Of a stretch of 64,000 nucleotides of DNA, positions 16,085 through 24,489 are shown piece after piece. Both the position numbers and the translations under genes were made by a program. The notes beneath the pieces are model-generated. The model ran no database searches. It was not told the DNA's origin and saw only the letters and a program-made list of their open reading frames with translations. This stretch comes from Mycobacterium sp. 1164985.4. Lineage in GTDB: Bacteria; Actinomycetota; Actinomycetes; Mycobacteriales; Mycobacteriaceae. Numbering within the stretch: position 1 is the first letter of the stretch; each line of letters starts with the position of its first letter. The stretch covers positions 1 to 64,000 of the forward strand of contig NZ_LZMD01000017.1 of NCBI RefSeq assembly GCF_001668575.1, written 5' to 3'.

Positions 16085-18150
16085 ACGGTCGTCCTCTCGT
16101 AGAGTGCGCTGCCGGGTGTACTACCGAGTGCGGGAGGCGGTCCCAGCGGGACCGGCCCCTCCCCGGCGAACCGCCACGGCAGGCCGACCAGGCGGCCGGT
16201 GCCGAGTTCCGGATCGGGGTGAGGGATTTCGGGAAAGAACTCCCGCGCGGCCAGGTGGGGGTCGACGACCAGTTCGTCGGCGCTGCGTACCACGGCGGCG
16301 CCGACACCGACTCCGGCCAACTCGGCAGCGGCGTCCTCTGCCTGCGATGACCCGATCCGCTCGGCTAGCTCGCCGTCGTGGAAGTTCACGGATTCGTCAC
16401 CGCTCAATTCGACTGCCACCCAATGGGAGTCGGCGCTGCGGTACACCGCGCGACGCACCGTCGGATCGGCCGTCAGCTGCTCGGTCGACGCGGCCGCGAC
16501 GTATTCGGAAACCGTGGATGCCACGACCTCCGACATCGAGAGATCTACGACGGCACCGGTATCGGCGCGCGGTCCGACCGCCCATGCCGCGACGACCACC
16601 GCCGCCACGACTGATGAGAGCGGATCAGCCAGCACGGTGCCCAACCGGGCGGGTTCTCCGTTCGTTCCCATCGTCAGGCCCGCCAGACCGCCGTAGGCCT
16701 GGACATTGTTGGCGTACACGCGATATCCGGCAAGTGGGCCATCCGATCCGAATCCCGACACGCGCATCACGAGCCGGCCCGAGGCGGCGAGTTCGGCCGG
16801 TGCGACGCGTAGCCGGTCCAGCCGAGACGACCCGACATTCTCGATCACCACGTCGGCTTCCGACAGCGCAGCGGCGACATTGCCGACCGCGTCGTCGCGG
16901 TCGATCAGCACGCTGCGCTTGGAGTGGTTGGCCACCGCGTAGTAGGCGCCGCGCTCGACACCGGCGATGCCGTCGGCGAACGGGCCGCTGCGCCGGTAGA
17001 TGTCGAGTCGGTCGAGGTCCTCGAGGCGCACGACGGTCGCTCCCATCGCGCCCAGCAGAGAGCCGATGATCGGACCGGCCAACACGTGTGTGAGCTCAGC
17101 GATGCGTAACCCGCGCAGGCCGCCGGGCCGGCGTTCGCCCATCGCACCGCATGTCGTTCGCCACGGAGGTCCGAGGACAGTGACGTCGCGATCACCGATA
17201 CGCGTCCGGATCAAGGAGTTTCGGTGTGCCAGTTGTGGTGAGTCAAGCAGCTCGTCCGGTCGGTTCACAGGCGTCGACGGGACACCGTTGGCCTGTAGCG
17301 CGGCGGCGCAGTCGGCCTTGCGGCGCTCGCGAGTCCACTCGGTGACCTTGGCGTTGATCAGGTTGGCATGTTCGATGCGTGCCGGCCGTTCGTCGAGGCC
17401 GAGAGCCCAGCCCGGATTGCCGAACGCCGCCAGCAGGCCCTTCCACTGATGGTTCTCCACCGCGGTGATGCGCACCAGCCCGTCCTGGCAGGTGAACACG
17501 CCAGACGGTGCGAGGTAGCGCCCGCTGCCCGCGCGGCCCGGGCAGCGGTACATGACGTGCGCGCACTCGGGCAGCGCGGCGGTGTAGATCACCGCCTCCT
17601 GGATGGAGACGTCGACATGAACCGCCGTCAGCGTGTCGTTGCGACGGTCCAGCCCGTGTAACGCCGCCAGAGCGGCGACGGCACCGGCGGATTTGAGGGC
17701 GACGTAACCGGGGGCGGGCACGGGTCGGCCGTCGCCGTCCTCGATCGTGGCCAGCAGCCCGCCGCTCGCCTGAGCGACCAGTTCACCGCCGGGGTGCTCA
17801 GTTGCAGACCCGACGGGTGAAAGCTGCACGACGACGGCTGGGCCGTCGATAGTCGGGACGGCAGCGCCGTCGACGATGACGATGTCGGCCGCGCGGGCGT
17901 GTTGCACCGGATCGGCGCCCGAGTCGAGGATCCGCTTGCGGTGATCGAGTACCGCGTCGACAGCCGCGACGGGCCCGTGGGGCCCCGCCAGGACCGGCCC
18001 CGCCCGGCGCACTCGCCGACCCGGGATCCTGCTGACGTCAGCGCCGAGGCTCGCGAGCAGTGCGGCGGCCGCCGAACCCGCGATACCGTCGCCGAGCTGC
18101 AGCACGCGCACATCGGCCAGGAAATCCGTTGTGGCGGGTTTCTGGCTCAC
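16081..18150 (-). CDS. Tandem (double-length) Family III CoA-transferase
   Basis: This ~689-residue protein consists of two CaiB-like halves. The first begins ADVRVLQLGDGIAGSAAAAL; the second begins near residue 340 with GLRGLRIAELTHVLAGPIIG. The catalytic Asp is present in the second half (GTVLADPLSSVVAA). At the matching place in the first half (GYVALKSAGAVAAL) it is replaced by Leu. One active and one structural half would mimic the interlocked dimer of normal family members. The GTG at 18150 has AGGAG seven bases upstream and is preferred over a longer frame reaching 18249. It heads an operon with the OB-fold and thiolase-like genes. Confidence 0.88.
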   Translation of the reverse strand: MSQKPATTDFLADVRVLQLGDGIAGSAAAALLASLGADVSRIPGRRVRRAGPVLAGPHGPVAAVDAVLDHRKRILDSGADPVQHARAADIVIVDGAAVPTIDGPAVVVQLSPVGSATEHPGGELVAQASGGLLATIEDGDGRPVPAPGYVALKSAGAVAALAALHGLDRRNDTLTAVHVDVSIQEAVIYTAALPECAHVMYRCPGRAGSGRYLAPSGVFTCQDGLVRITAVENHQWKGLLAAFGNPGWALGLDERPARIEHANLINAKVTEWTRERRKADCAAALQANGVPSTPVNRPDELLDSPQLAHRNSLIRTRIGDRDVTVLGPPWRTTCGAMGERRPGGLRGLRIAELTHVLAGPIIGSLLGAMGATVVRLEDLDRLDIYRRSGPFADGIAGVERGAYYAVANHSKRSVLIDRDDAVGNVAAALSEADVVIENVGSSRLDRLRVAPAELAASGRLVMRVSGFGSDGPLAGYRVYANNVQAYGGLAGLTMGTNGEPARLGTVLADPLSSVVAAVVVAAWAVGPRADTGAVVDLSMSEVVASTVSEYVAAASTEQLTADPTVRRAVYRSADSHWVAVELSGDESVNFHDGELAERIGSSQAEDAAAELAGVGVGAAVVRSADELVVDPHLAAREFFPEIPHPDPELGTGRLVGLPWRFAGEGPVPLGPPPALGSTPGSALYERTTV

Positions 18151-18185
18151 GAGTGCGCTCCTGTTCTGCGGCTTGCTGCACAATT

Positions 18186-18208
18186 GAACAATATTCGTCT
18201 TATTGCGT
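18186..18208. promoter_or_regulatory. Operator-like element, site E (GAACA-N13-TGCGT)
   Basis: The site is upstream of the double CoA-transferase. The left half GAACAATA reads TATTGTTC on the minus strand, combining a -10-like hexamer with the half-site. The right half is degenerate, with only TG conserved, so this is the weakest copy. Confidence 0.4.
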
Positions 18209-18245
18209 CCACTTTCCGACGGCGTGGCCAGGACGGACTCCTTGT

Positions 18246-18276
18246 TCACAGATTCACAGTCTGTGTTCTATTGTTC
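18246..18276. promoter_or_regulatory. Two overlapping operator-like repeats, site F (TCACA-N13-TGTTC twice)
   Basis: Copies at 18246-18268 and 18254-18276 are offset by eight bases. The shared 15-mer GTGTTCTATTGTTCA lies at 18263-18277. A short perfect repeat CACAG-T-CTGTG sits at 18255-18265. TATTGT (18270-18275) ends six bases before the P450 ATG with no ribosome-binding site between, consistent with leaderless translation. Confidence 0.6.
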
Positions 18277-18281
18277 ATAGC

Positions 18282-19496
18282 ATGGCGACGCCCACTGGAC
18301 TGTCCGAAGCCCGATTCGATGATCCGGCGTTCTACCTCGGCGACCCCAATGCCGCGTTCCGCGAGCTGCGGGAGACCGATCCGCTGCACTGGTACGACGA
18401 GGGTCAGTTCTGGGTCGTCACGAAGTACGACGACGTGAAGGCAATCTCGGCGCGGCCGGAGAAGTTCAAGTCGGAACGCATCGCGATCATGATGGATCTG
18501 ATCGCGCACCGGCAAGGCGTCGATCCGCAGGGTTTCGGAAGCCGCGGCATCATGTTCATGGATCCGCCCGAGCACCGCGCGCATCGAAAAGCGATCGGTG
18601 TCCGATTCACGCCGTCGGCGGTGGCCAAGATGGAAGACCGCGTACAGCAGGTCGTCGCCGAGGCATTCGACAAGCTTCCCGACGGTGAGTTCGACTGGAT
18701 CGAGCACATCGCCGAACCCATTCCCGTGTACATCTTTTCGTACTTCCTCGGTGTGCCGGAGCCGGACTGGTCCCAAGTCGCGTCATGGGCCACGACCATC
18801 GCCAAGGCCGGCAGTGGTCTGGCCACTGATGAAGACTTCCAGGTGATCTTCGATCAGATCGCCCCGTACCTGTTGGGTCTGACCGCCGAACGGGCTAAGA
18901 ATCCACGCGACGATCTGTTGACGATGCTGACGCAGGTGCGCATCGACGGCGAACCGTTCAACGAAGTGCAGATCATGGTGTACGCCATGACGCTGCTTGC
19001 CGCGGGAAGTGAGACGACTCAGAGCCTGCTGGCCGGGCTGGTGCAATGCCTGGATCTGCATCCCGACCAGGCCGAGAAGCTGTTCGCCGACCCGTCGCGC
19101 TCCGAGAACACGGTCGAGGAGACGTTGCGGTGGTGGACGCCGGTGATGAGCATGGCGCGCCAGGCCGCAAAGGATGTGGAGGTCAGGGGAAAGACCATCG
19201 GCGAGGGTCAAGGTCTGCTGATGGCGTACGCGTCGGCCAATCGAGACGTCGACCATTGGGGACCCACCGCCGAGGACTTCGACATCATGCGCACCGACGC
19301 GGCGGGACATCTCGGGTTTGGTGTCGGAGAGCACTTCTGCATGGGGGCTGCCCTTGCGAGGCGCGAGGCGAGGTTCGTACTCGCCGAGGTATTGAAACGC
19401 GCGAAGGCAGTGCGCGTGACGGGTCAGCGGATTAAGCGGGAATCGTCATTGGTCAACACCTTCGACCGGTTGGACGTCACCCTCGACTATCGCTGA
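18282..19496 (+). CDS. Cytochrome P450
   Basis: This is a 404-residue soluble P450. It has AGSETT in the I-helix, EETLRWW as the ExxR motif and LGFGVGEHFCMGAALARREAR as the haem loop. The N-terminal stretch with FDDPAFYLGDPNAAFRELRE and the MDPPEHRAHRK segment of the C-helix are complete. It is transcribed alone, divergent from the double CoA-transferase, and ends three bases from the convergent ACAD gene. The reading frame is open 74 codons further upstream, but the conserved N-terminus and promoter position support this ATG. Substrate unknown; probably a terpenoid- or steroid-like acid, judging by neighbours. Confidence 0.95.
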   Translation: MATPTGLSEARFDDPAFYLGDPNAAFRELRETDPLHWYDEGQFWVVTKYDDVKAISARPEKFKSERIAIMMDLIAHRQGVDPQGFGSRGIMFMDPPEHRAHRKAIGVRFTPSAVAKMEDRVQQVVAEAFDKLPDGEFDWIEHIAEPIPVYIFSYFLGVPEPDWSQVASWATTIAKAGSGLATDEDFQVIFDQIAPYLLGLTAERAKNPRDDLLTMLTQVRIDGEPFNEVQIMVYAMTLLAAGSETTQSLLAGLVQCLDLHPDQAEKLFADPSRSENTVEETLRWWTPVMSMARQAAKDVEVRGKTIGEGQGLLMAYASANRDVDHWGPTAEDFDIMRTDAAGHLGFGVGEHFCMGAALARREARFVLAEVLKRAKAVRVTGQRIKRESSLVNTFDRLDVTLDYR

Positions 19497-19499
19497 GTG

Positions 19500-20537
19500 T
19501 CAGCCGCGCGTGGCCAGCCAATCGGTGATCGCCTCGCGATGGGCTGCGCGTGACCCCATGGATGCGGCCAGGGTCGCCGCGCGGCGCAGGTACACGTGAG
19601 CCTCGTGCTCCCAGGTATAGGCGATGCCGCCGAACACCTGCGTGGCTCCTTCTGGAACGGCGCGTAACGCGTCGAGGGCCCAGAACGCCGCCAACGAGAC
19701 CAATGCGCTTGCATCCGGATGGCCTTGATCGCATGCGTCGGCGGCCCGGTTGACGAGTGCACGGCCCACCTCGATCGCCGATCGCTGGTCGACAAGGCGG
19801 TGTTTGATGGCCTGGAACGCACCGATCGGCCGGTCGAAAGCCACGCGGACCTTCGCGTATTCGGTCGCGGCGGCGTTGGCGGCCGCGGCAACACCGACCA
19901 GTTCGGCGACCAGCCCGACGCGCCAGCGCATCACCGTTTCGCGATAGCGGCGCGCAGTTCCAGGACCGTCGGCGATAGCGCGGATCGGCGCATCGTCGAG
20001 CGTGACGAGCGCGGCGGGAGTGTGATCGAGCGGCGTCAGCGGTGTCCGGGTGACCCCGGGCCCGGAGGCGTCGACAATGCCAAGCACCGACGACTTGTCG
20101 GCTTCGGCAAGGACGGTGAAGCGGGCGGCGACACCGCCGTAGGGAACGAAACCGAATGTGCCCGAGACTGTCTCACCCGTAAGTGCTGCGGGTTCGGGCA
20201 GCACGACGGCGACTCCGTCGACGCAGTTGCTCTCGCACCACGCCGCGGCGGCCGTGGCGGCCAGCGGCAGGGGAGCCGCGACGAATCCGGCCGACTCGCT
20301 CAACACGGCCAGTTCGCGCAGGGTTCCGCCCGCGCCGCCGCGGTCTTCCGCCACCAGCACGTCGGGCCAGCCCAGGTCGCGGACAGTGTTCCACAAGATC
20401 TCGTCGAACGCCGACCCGTCCAGGAGCGAGCGAGTGCGTTCCACCGACCAGGCCTTGCCCATGATGTCGTGCGCCGATTGGTGAAGCGCGGCGATTTCGG
20501 CTGCTGTATCGGCGATCTCGGCGAGCGAGACGGTCAT
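19500..20537 (-). CDS. Acyl-CoA dehydrogenase (beta-like subunit)
   Basis: This ~345-residue divergent ACAD has the C-terminal Arg/Gln helix RVAFDRPIGAFQAIKHRLVD and VFGGIAYTWEHEAHVYLRR preserved, and weak middle-domain motifs. It is paired with the alpha-like gene immediately upstream, whose stop lies one base before this ATG. A GTG at 20549 overlapping the upstream stop is an alternative start. It resembles the beta-like gene at 7317 in length, gene position and motifs, so the block carries two parallel heterodimer systems. Confidence 0.9.
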   Translation of the reverse strand: MTVSLAEIADTAAEIAALHQSAHDIMGKAWSVERTRSLLDGSAFDEILWNTVRDLGWPDVLVAEDRGGAGGTLRELAVLSESAGFVAAPLPLAATAAAAWCESNCVDGVAVVLPEPAALTGETVSGTFGFVPYGGVAARFTVLAEADKSSVLGIVDASGPGVTRTPLTPLDHTPAALVTLDDAPIRAIADGPGTARRYRETVMRWRVGLVAELVGVAAAANAAATEYAKVRVAFDRPIGAFQAIKHRLVDQRSAIEVGRALVNRAADACDQGHPDASALVSLAAFWALDALRAVPEGATQVFGGIAYTWEHEAHVYLRRAATLAASMGSRAAHREAITDWLATRG

Positions 20538-20538
20538 G

Positions 20539-21732
20539 TCAGGGGTCACGGGGCAGCCCCAGGAGTCGTTCGGCGATGACGTTGCGTTGGATCTCCGACG
20601 TTCCGGCACCGGAGGTGGCCGCCCGCATCAGCAGATAGCTCGTGGCGACGTTGCCCTTCTTGGCGGCCCCCGCCGATCCGCGTTCCAGCACGCCGGACGG
20701 CCCGGCCAGTTCGAGCCCGAACGTGGCCATCGACTGGTCCACCTCCGACGTCAGCAGCTTGGCGACAGACGCTTCCGGCCCCGGGCTGACCCCGCGCACG
20801 CCGGCGGCGGTGGCCTGGGCGGCGATCTGGCGCAGCGCCTCGACCTGAGCCACGTACCGGGCGATTCGGTCGGCGACATAGGTGTCGGCAAAGCCCCTGT
20901 CGGTCAGGGCGTTTGGTTTCTGGGCCATCTTGACCAAGATGTCGAGTCGGCGCTCGATCCGATGCGTGCGGCTTTGGCCGACCCGCTCATAGCCCAGCGT
21001 CGACTTCGCGACCTTCCATCCGCCGTGCAGCGGTCCGACGACGTTGGCGAGCGGTACCCGCACCGCGTCGAAGAACACCTCGTTGAACTCCGCGGCGCCG
21101 GTGATCTGACGTATCGGGCGGACCTCGATGCCGGGTGAGGACAGGTCGGCCAGGATGTAGCTGATCCCGTCTCGCTTCTCGGCGCTCGGATCGGTCCGAG
21201 CCAGCAGGTAGATGCAGTTCGCGTAGGAGGCCTTCGATGTCCAGATCTTCTGCCCGGTGATAACCAGTTCGTTGCCGTCGATGACAGCCCTGGTTCTCAG
21301 GGCTGCGAGGTCGCTGCCGGCATCGGGTTCGGAAAAGCCCTGACACCAAACATCTTCCGCCGACAAGATTCGGGGCAGATAGCGTGCCCGTTGCTCGTCG
21401 CTACCCCATTGAATGATCGTCGGGCCGAGTTGATTGATGGCGCTGCGGTTGATCGGCTCCGGGGCGCGGGCAGCGGCCATCTCCGCGTTGAAGATGAGCT
21501 GCTGTGTCGGCGTCGCGGCGCGTCCGCCGTGCTCCGTCGGCCAGGAGATCGCCGCCAGTCCCGCAGCGTGCAGTCGACTCTGCCACATCCGCATCCGATC
21601 GAGGCGAGTGGTCTCGCCGCCGTCCCTGTCGAGCAGGTCGGGAGTCAGCGACGAGGACAGGAAGGCGCGAACCTCGTCGCGGAACGCACGATCCGCGTCT
21701 GTGAGGGCTACACCGTAGTCGCGTTCGGTCAC
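20539..21732 (-). CDS. Acyl-CoA dehydrogenase (alpha-like subunit)
   Basis: This 397-residue FAD-dependent ACAD carries CQGFSEPDAGSDLAAL, VITGQKIWTSKA and a C-terminal GAGTSEIQRNVIAERLLGLPR. The MCAD-type Glu position is Ala (SGAGTSE); the YERVG helix retains a Glu that may serve as base. It starts with an ATG overlapping the amidohydrolase stop (ATGA) and is followed by its beta-like partner. It should introduce a double bond into a bulky acyl-CoA, passing electrons to ETF. Confidence 0.93.
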   Translation of the reverse strand: MTERDYGVALTDADRAFRDEVRAFLSSSLTPDLLDRDGGETTRLDRMRMWQSRLHAAGLAAISWPTEHGGRAATPTQQLIFNAEMAAARAPEPINRSAINQLGPTIIQWGSDEQRARYLPRILSAEDVWCQGFSEPDAGSDLAALRTRAVIDGNELVITGQKIWTSKASYANCIYLLARTDPSAEKRDGISYILADLSSPGIEVRPIRQITGAAEFNEVFFDAVRVPLANVVGPLHGGWKVAKSTLGYERVGQSRTHRIERRLDILVKMAQKPNALTDRGFADTYVADRIARYVAQVEALRQIAAQATAAGVRGVSPGPEASVAKLLTSEVDQSMATFGLELAGPSGVLERGSAGAAKKGNVATSYLLMRAATSGAGTSEIQRNVIAERLLGLPRDP

Positions 21733-23048
21733 GTGCCGCCGCGGATGATCGACGCCATCCGCTCCTTCATCTCGCCGTAGGTGATCGCGGTGGTGCCGGC
21801 CTTGGGTGCACGGCCCGCATCGACCTTCGGCGCCGACAGGTCGAGACCGGCGATCTTCTCCCGCAGTGCGCCCACCGTGCAGTTTTGCCGTCCGAGACGC
21901 TCGACACCGTCATACCCGTAGGCGCGCGCGGCATTTCGCCAGGTGATCGCCTCGACCTCGTCTGGCGAACATCCTTCGAGTTGCGTCGCAAGTTGCTCGG
22001 GCGCATCCGGCCAGCTGCTGTCTGAGTGTGGGTAGTCCATCTCCCAGCAGATGGTCTCGGTCCCGATCTGCTCGCGCATCTCGATCCCGACGCGATCGCG
22101 GATGAAGCACGACATGAAGTTGCGTCGAAAGACGTCCGTCGGGGTCAGACCTTCACCGAGATCGTCACCGGTCCACGCACGCTGCCGGGAGTAGATGTCC
22201 TCGAACCGCTCGAGCAGGAACGGAATCCATCCGATGCCGCCTTCGGAGAGGGCGAACTTGATGGTCGGAAAATTGACGACGACGGGGGAGAACAGCAGGT
22301 CCGCGGTGAACCTCATGGTGTCGATCGCCAGCATGGAGTTGTACGCGAGGTAGGTGGTCTGGTCCGACGGGACAGGGACGCCGCCGCCGGTGCCGATGTG
22401 AATGTTGACGACCGTTTCGTGTTCGCACACCGCTTCCCACAGCGGGTCCCATTGTGGGTCCTGCCATGGTGGCTGGCCGTAGCTCCCGATGTGCTGAGGC
22501 ACGGTTACGGCACGACATCCGTTCGCGGCGAGGCGCGTGACTTCGCCTGCCGCGAGCACAGGGTCCCACAGCGGGAGGATTCCCATCGGGATGAATCTGT
22601 CCGGATGCCGACCGCACCAATCCTCGATGTGCCAGTCGTTGTACGCGCGGACCATCACCTCGGAGATGGCTCGCTCCCCGCGGTAGGTGAACAGCGCTCC
22701 GGAGATGGTGGGGAACGAGGGAAAGCAGAGCGACGCCAATACACCCGCCGCGTTCATGTCGTCGACCCGGGCGCCGACGTCGTAGCAGCCTTTGCGCATG
22801 TCCTCGAAGCGTGACGGTTCGAAGCCCCATTCGTCATTGGGCCGGCCCGCCACGGCGTTGAGTCCGATGTTGGGCATCTGCAGCCCGGCGTACTCCCAGT
22901 AGCACACACCGTCGTTGTCCTGCACGATCTTTGGGGCATCGTCGGCGAATCGAGCTGGGACCCGGCCCTTGAACATGTCGGGAGGTTCGACGGTGTGGTC
23001 GTCGACGCTGATGAGCACGAGGTCCAGGGGGTCGATCACCGGCAACAT
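21729..23048 (-). CDS. Amidohydrolase-2 family metal-dependent hydrolase/decarboxylase
   Basis: This 439-residue paralogue of the protein at 4584-5879 shares SVDDHTVEPP, PNIGLNAVAG, CFPSFPTISG, SEGGIGWIPF and EMDYPHSDSSWP. The first and last motifs carry the probable metal-binding and catalytic Asp/His residues. It is first in a minus-strand unit with the two ACAD genes and lies 39 bases downstream of the SRPBCC gene, with an operator between. The ATG at 23048 has no obvious ribosome-binding site. The likely reaction is hydrolysis or decarboxylation of a ring-cleavage product; the substrate cannot be read from sequence. Confidence 0.88.
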   Translation of the reverse strand: MLPVIDPLDLVLISVDDHTVEPPDMFKGRVPARFADDAPKIVQDNDGVCYWEYAGLQMPNIGLNAVAGRPNDEWGFEPSRFEDMRKGCYDVGARVDDMNAAGVLASLCFPSFPTISGALFTYRGERAISEVMVRAYNDWHIEDWCGRHPDRFIPMGILPLWDPVLAAGEVTRLAANGCRAVTVPQHIGSYGQPPWQDPQWDPLWEAVCEHETVVNIHIGTGGGVPVPSDQTTYLAYNSMLAIDTMRFTADLLFSPVVVNFPTIKFALSEGGIGWIPFLLERFEDIYSRQRAWTGDDLGEGLTPTDVFRRNFMSCFIRDRVGIEMREQIGTETICWEMDYPHSDSSWPDAPEQLATQLEGCSPDEVEAITWRNAARAYGYDGVERLGRQNCTVGALREKIAGLDLSAPKVDAGRAPKAGTTAITYGEMKERMASIIRGGT

Positions 23049-23059
23049 TCTAGACTAAT

Positions 23060-23082
23060 GAACAGATGCTGTATATCTGTTC
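23060..23082. promoter_or_regulatory. Operator-like inverted repeat, site G (GAACA-N13-TGTTC, perfect)
   Basis: This is the clearest copy. GAACAGAT (23060-23067) and ATCTGTTC (23075-23082) are exact reverse complements around a 7-base spacer. It lies directly upstream of the amidohydrolase/ACAD unit, just after the end of the SRPBCC gene, and defines the 23-bp geometry seen at the other sites. Confidence 0.7.
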
Positions 23083-23087
23083 CAAGA

Positions 23088-23513
23088 CTACGTGGCGGTG
23101 TTGGTCGCCGCGGTCGCCAGCCAGTCGGCCATCATCCCGTAAACCAGTTCGATGCTCTCCCGCGCACTCGCGTCGTCGGCGGATGGTTCGTACTCCACCT
23201 GCCAGCCGACCCGGCAGTCGCGGCCTTCGGATTCGGTCACCGACACGACGGCTTCGAAGTGGCTGACCGGCAGCGGGTTGTTGGTGATCCGGTAGGCGAT
23301 CTGTCTCTGCGCAGGCCGAATCCACAGCAGCGTCTCGACCGTCGGCTCACCCTCGGTGGAGCCGCGGATCTTGCGGCTCATGCCCGGACCGTCACCCTCG
23401 ATCTCGACGTCGTTGATCACCGGTATCCACCGGACATCGGCGAAGTCGGCGAGTATCGCCCACACCGCCTCGGCGCTTGCCGCGACGTCCTTGCTGATAG
23501 TCATCGTCGGCAC
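23088..23513 (-). CDS. SRPBCC (START/polyketide cyclase-like) protein
   Basis: This 141-residue protein follows the SRPBCC pattern: a first beta-strand TISKDVAASAEAVWAILADFADVRWIP (key residues A-x-x-V-W-x-x-L-x-D-F), a central strand VETLLWIRPAQRQIAYRI, and a long C-terminal amphipathic helix starting near residue 114. The fold makes a hydrophobic ligand pocket used by cyclases, hydratases and lipid binders. It starts with GTG at 23513 or ATG at 23504 and is divergent from the enoyl-CoA hydratase gene. Probably binds or converts a hydrophobic pathway intermediate. Confidence 0.85.
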   Translation of the reverse strand: MPTMTISKDVAASAEAVWAILADFADVRWIPVINDVEIEGDGPGMSRKIRGSTEGEPTVETLLWIRPAQRQIAYRITNNPLPVSHFEAVVSVTESEGRDCRVGWQVEYEPSADDASARESIELVYGMMADWLATAATNTAT

Positions 23514-23534
23514 GTGGCGACCCTATCATCTATG

Positions 23535-23557
23535 TAACAATAGAGCGGAATATGTTC
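23535..23557. promoter_or_regulatory. Operator-like inverted repeat, site H (TAACA-N13-TGTTC)
   Basis: The site lies between the SRPBCC gene and the enoyl-CoA hydratase gene. The left half TAACAATAGA reads TCTATTGTTA on the minus strand, again a TATTGT -10-like sequence, here pointing at the SRPBCC gene. One mismatch to the consensus. Confidence 0.6.
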
Positions 23558-23588
23558 AGATGTACAATCTGCTGCGTGGAATCGGGGT

Positions 23589-24488
23589 GTGGTGAGCGCT
23601 GACGATGGGGCCGCGGGCGATATCGAGGTCGACGAGAACTGGGTGCGCTACGACGTCATCGAACGGCACATTGCGCAGATCACGATCAGCAGGCCTGACA
23701 GGCGCAATGCGATCCTGTCGCCCGATATGCATACGCTTTTCAAGAAACATCTCGACGAAGCCGAGAACGACGACGATGTAAAGGTCGTCATTTTGGCCGC
23801 TGACGGCAAGGACTTCTGTAGCGGTGACGACGTTCGCAGGCTCCCCGTCGAAAAGGCCGGCCTGATAAAGGGCAAGAAGCTGCCCCAGACGGCCCGGATG
23901 GGCAACGCGCGCAGGCTGCACCGCCACCTCACGAACTGGCTGGAGTTTCCGAAGACGGTGATCGCCGCATGTCAGGGTGCGACCTTGGGGGCGGGGATGA
24001 ACCTCGCCCTTGCCGCCGACATCCTGGTCGTCGCCGACGACATGTACCTGGCGCGCCCGCAGTCCCGTATCGGCTTCGCCGGATTCTCGACCGCGATGCC
24101 GCTGGCCCTGCTCAAGCTCGGGCCGAACCGCGGTTATGAGGCCATGATCACGGGGCGCAGGGTCCCCGCCGCCGAGCTGCGCGAGTGGGGAGTCGCCGCA
24201 TCGGAGGTTCCCGCCGAACGGCTGCACGACGAGGCGCTGCGGTATGCCCGCGCCATCGCCCACCATTCGGCGGACGGGCTGATGGTCGGCAAGCACGCAC
24301 TCATCACGTTCTGGCACGCGGTCGGCATGGCGCAGTTCGGCGACTGGGTTCCCATGGCGCACAGCGTGTTCAGCAACCTGTCCTGGCGTGAGGACGAGTT
24401 CAACTTCATGAAGGAGCGGGCGTCCAGAGGCGGCCGGGAGGCACTTGCGGAGCTAGAGCGCCGATACTCGGAATGGGGTTTCGACTAG
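23589..24488 (+). CDS. Enoyl-CoA hydratase/isomerase (crotonase superfamily)
   Basis: This 299-residue crotonase-fold protein has ITISRPDRRNAI, the first oxyanion-hole segment KDFCSGDDVRRL and the second CQGATLGAGMNLALAADILVV. The usual Glu pair of hydratases in the second region is replaced (ARPQSRIGFAG follows), so the reaction may be isomerisation, hydrolysis or C-C cleavage rather than hydration. It begins with two consecutive GTG codons. It is divergent from the SRPBCC gene and followed 68 bases later by the SDR/Rieske operon, with another operator copy between. Confidence 0.88.
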   Translation: MVSADDGAAGDIEVDENWVRYDVIERHIAQITISRPDRRNAILSPDMHTLFKKHLDEAENDDDVKVVILAADGKDFCSGDDVRRLPVEKAGLIKGKKLPQTARMGNARRLHRHLTNWLEFPKTVIAACQGATLGAGMNLALAADILVVADDMYLARPQSRIGFAGFSTAMPLALLKLGPNRGYEAMITGRRVPAAELREWGVAASEVPAERLHDEALRYARAIAHHSADGLMVGKHALITFWHAVGMAQFGDWVPMAHSVFSNLSWREDEFNFMKERASRGGREALAELERRYSEWGFD

Positions 24489-24489
24489 T

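Noticed and set aside
15849..16307. Extension of the thiolase-like protein to 525 residues
   Set aside because: The extra N-terminal part is an Arg/Pro-rich shadow of the OB-fold and CoA-transferase genes; the ATG overlapping the OB-fold stop starts the domain.
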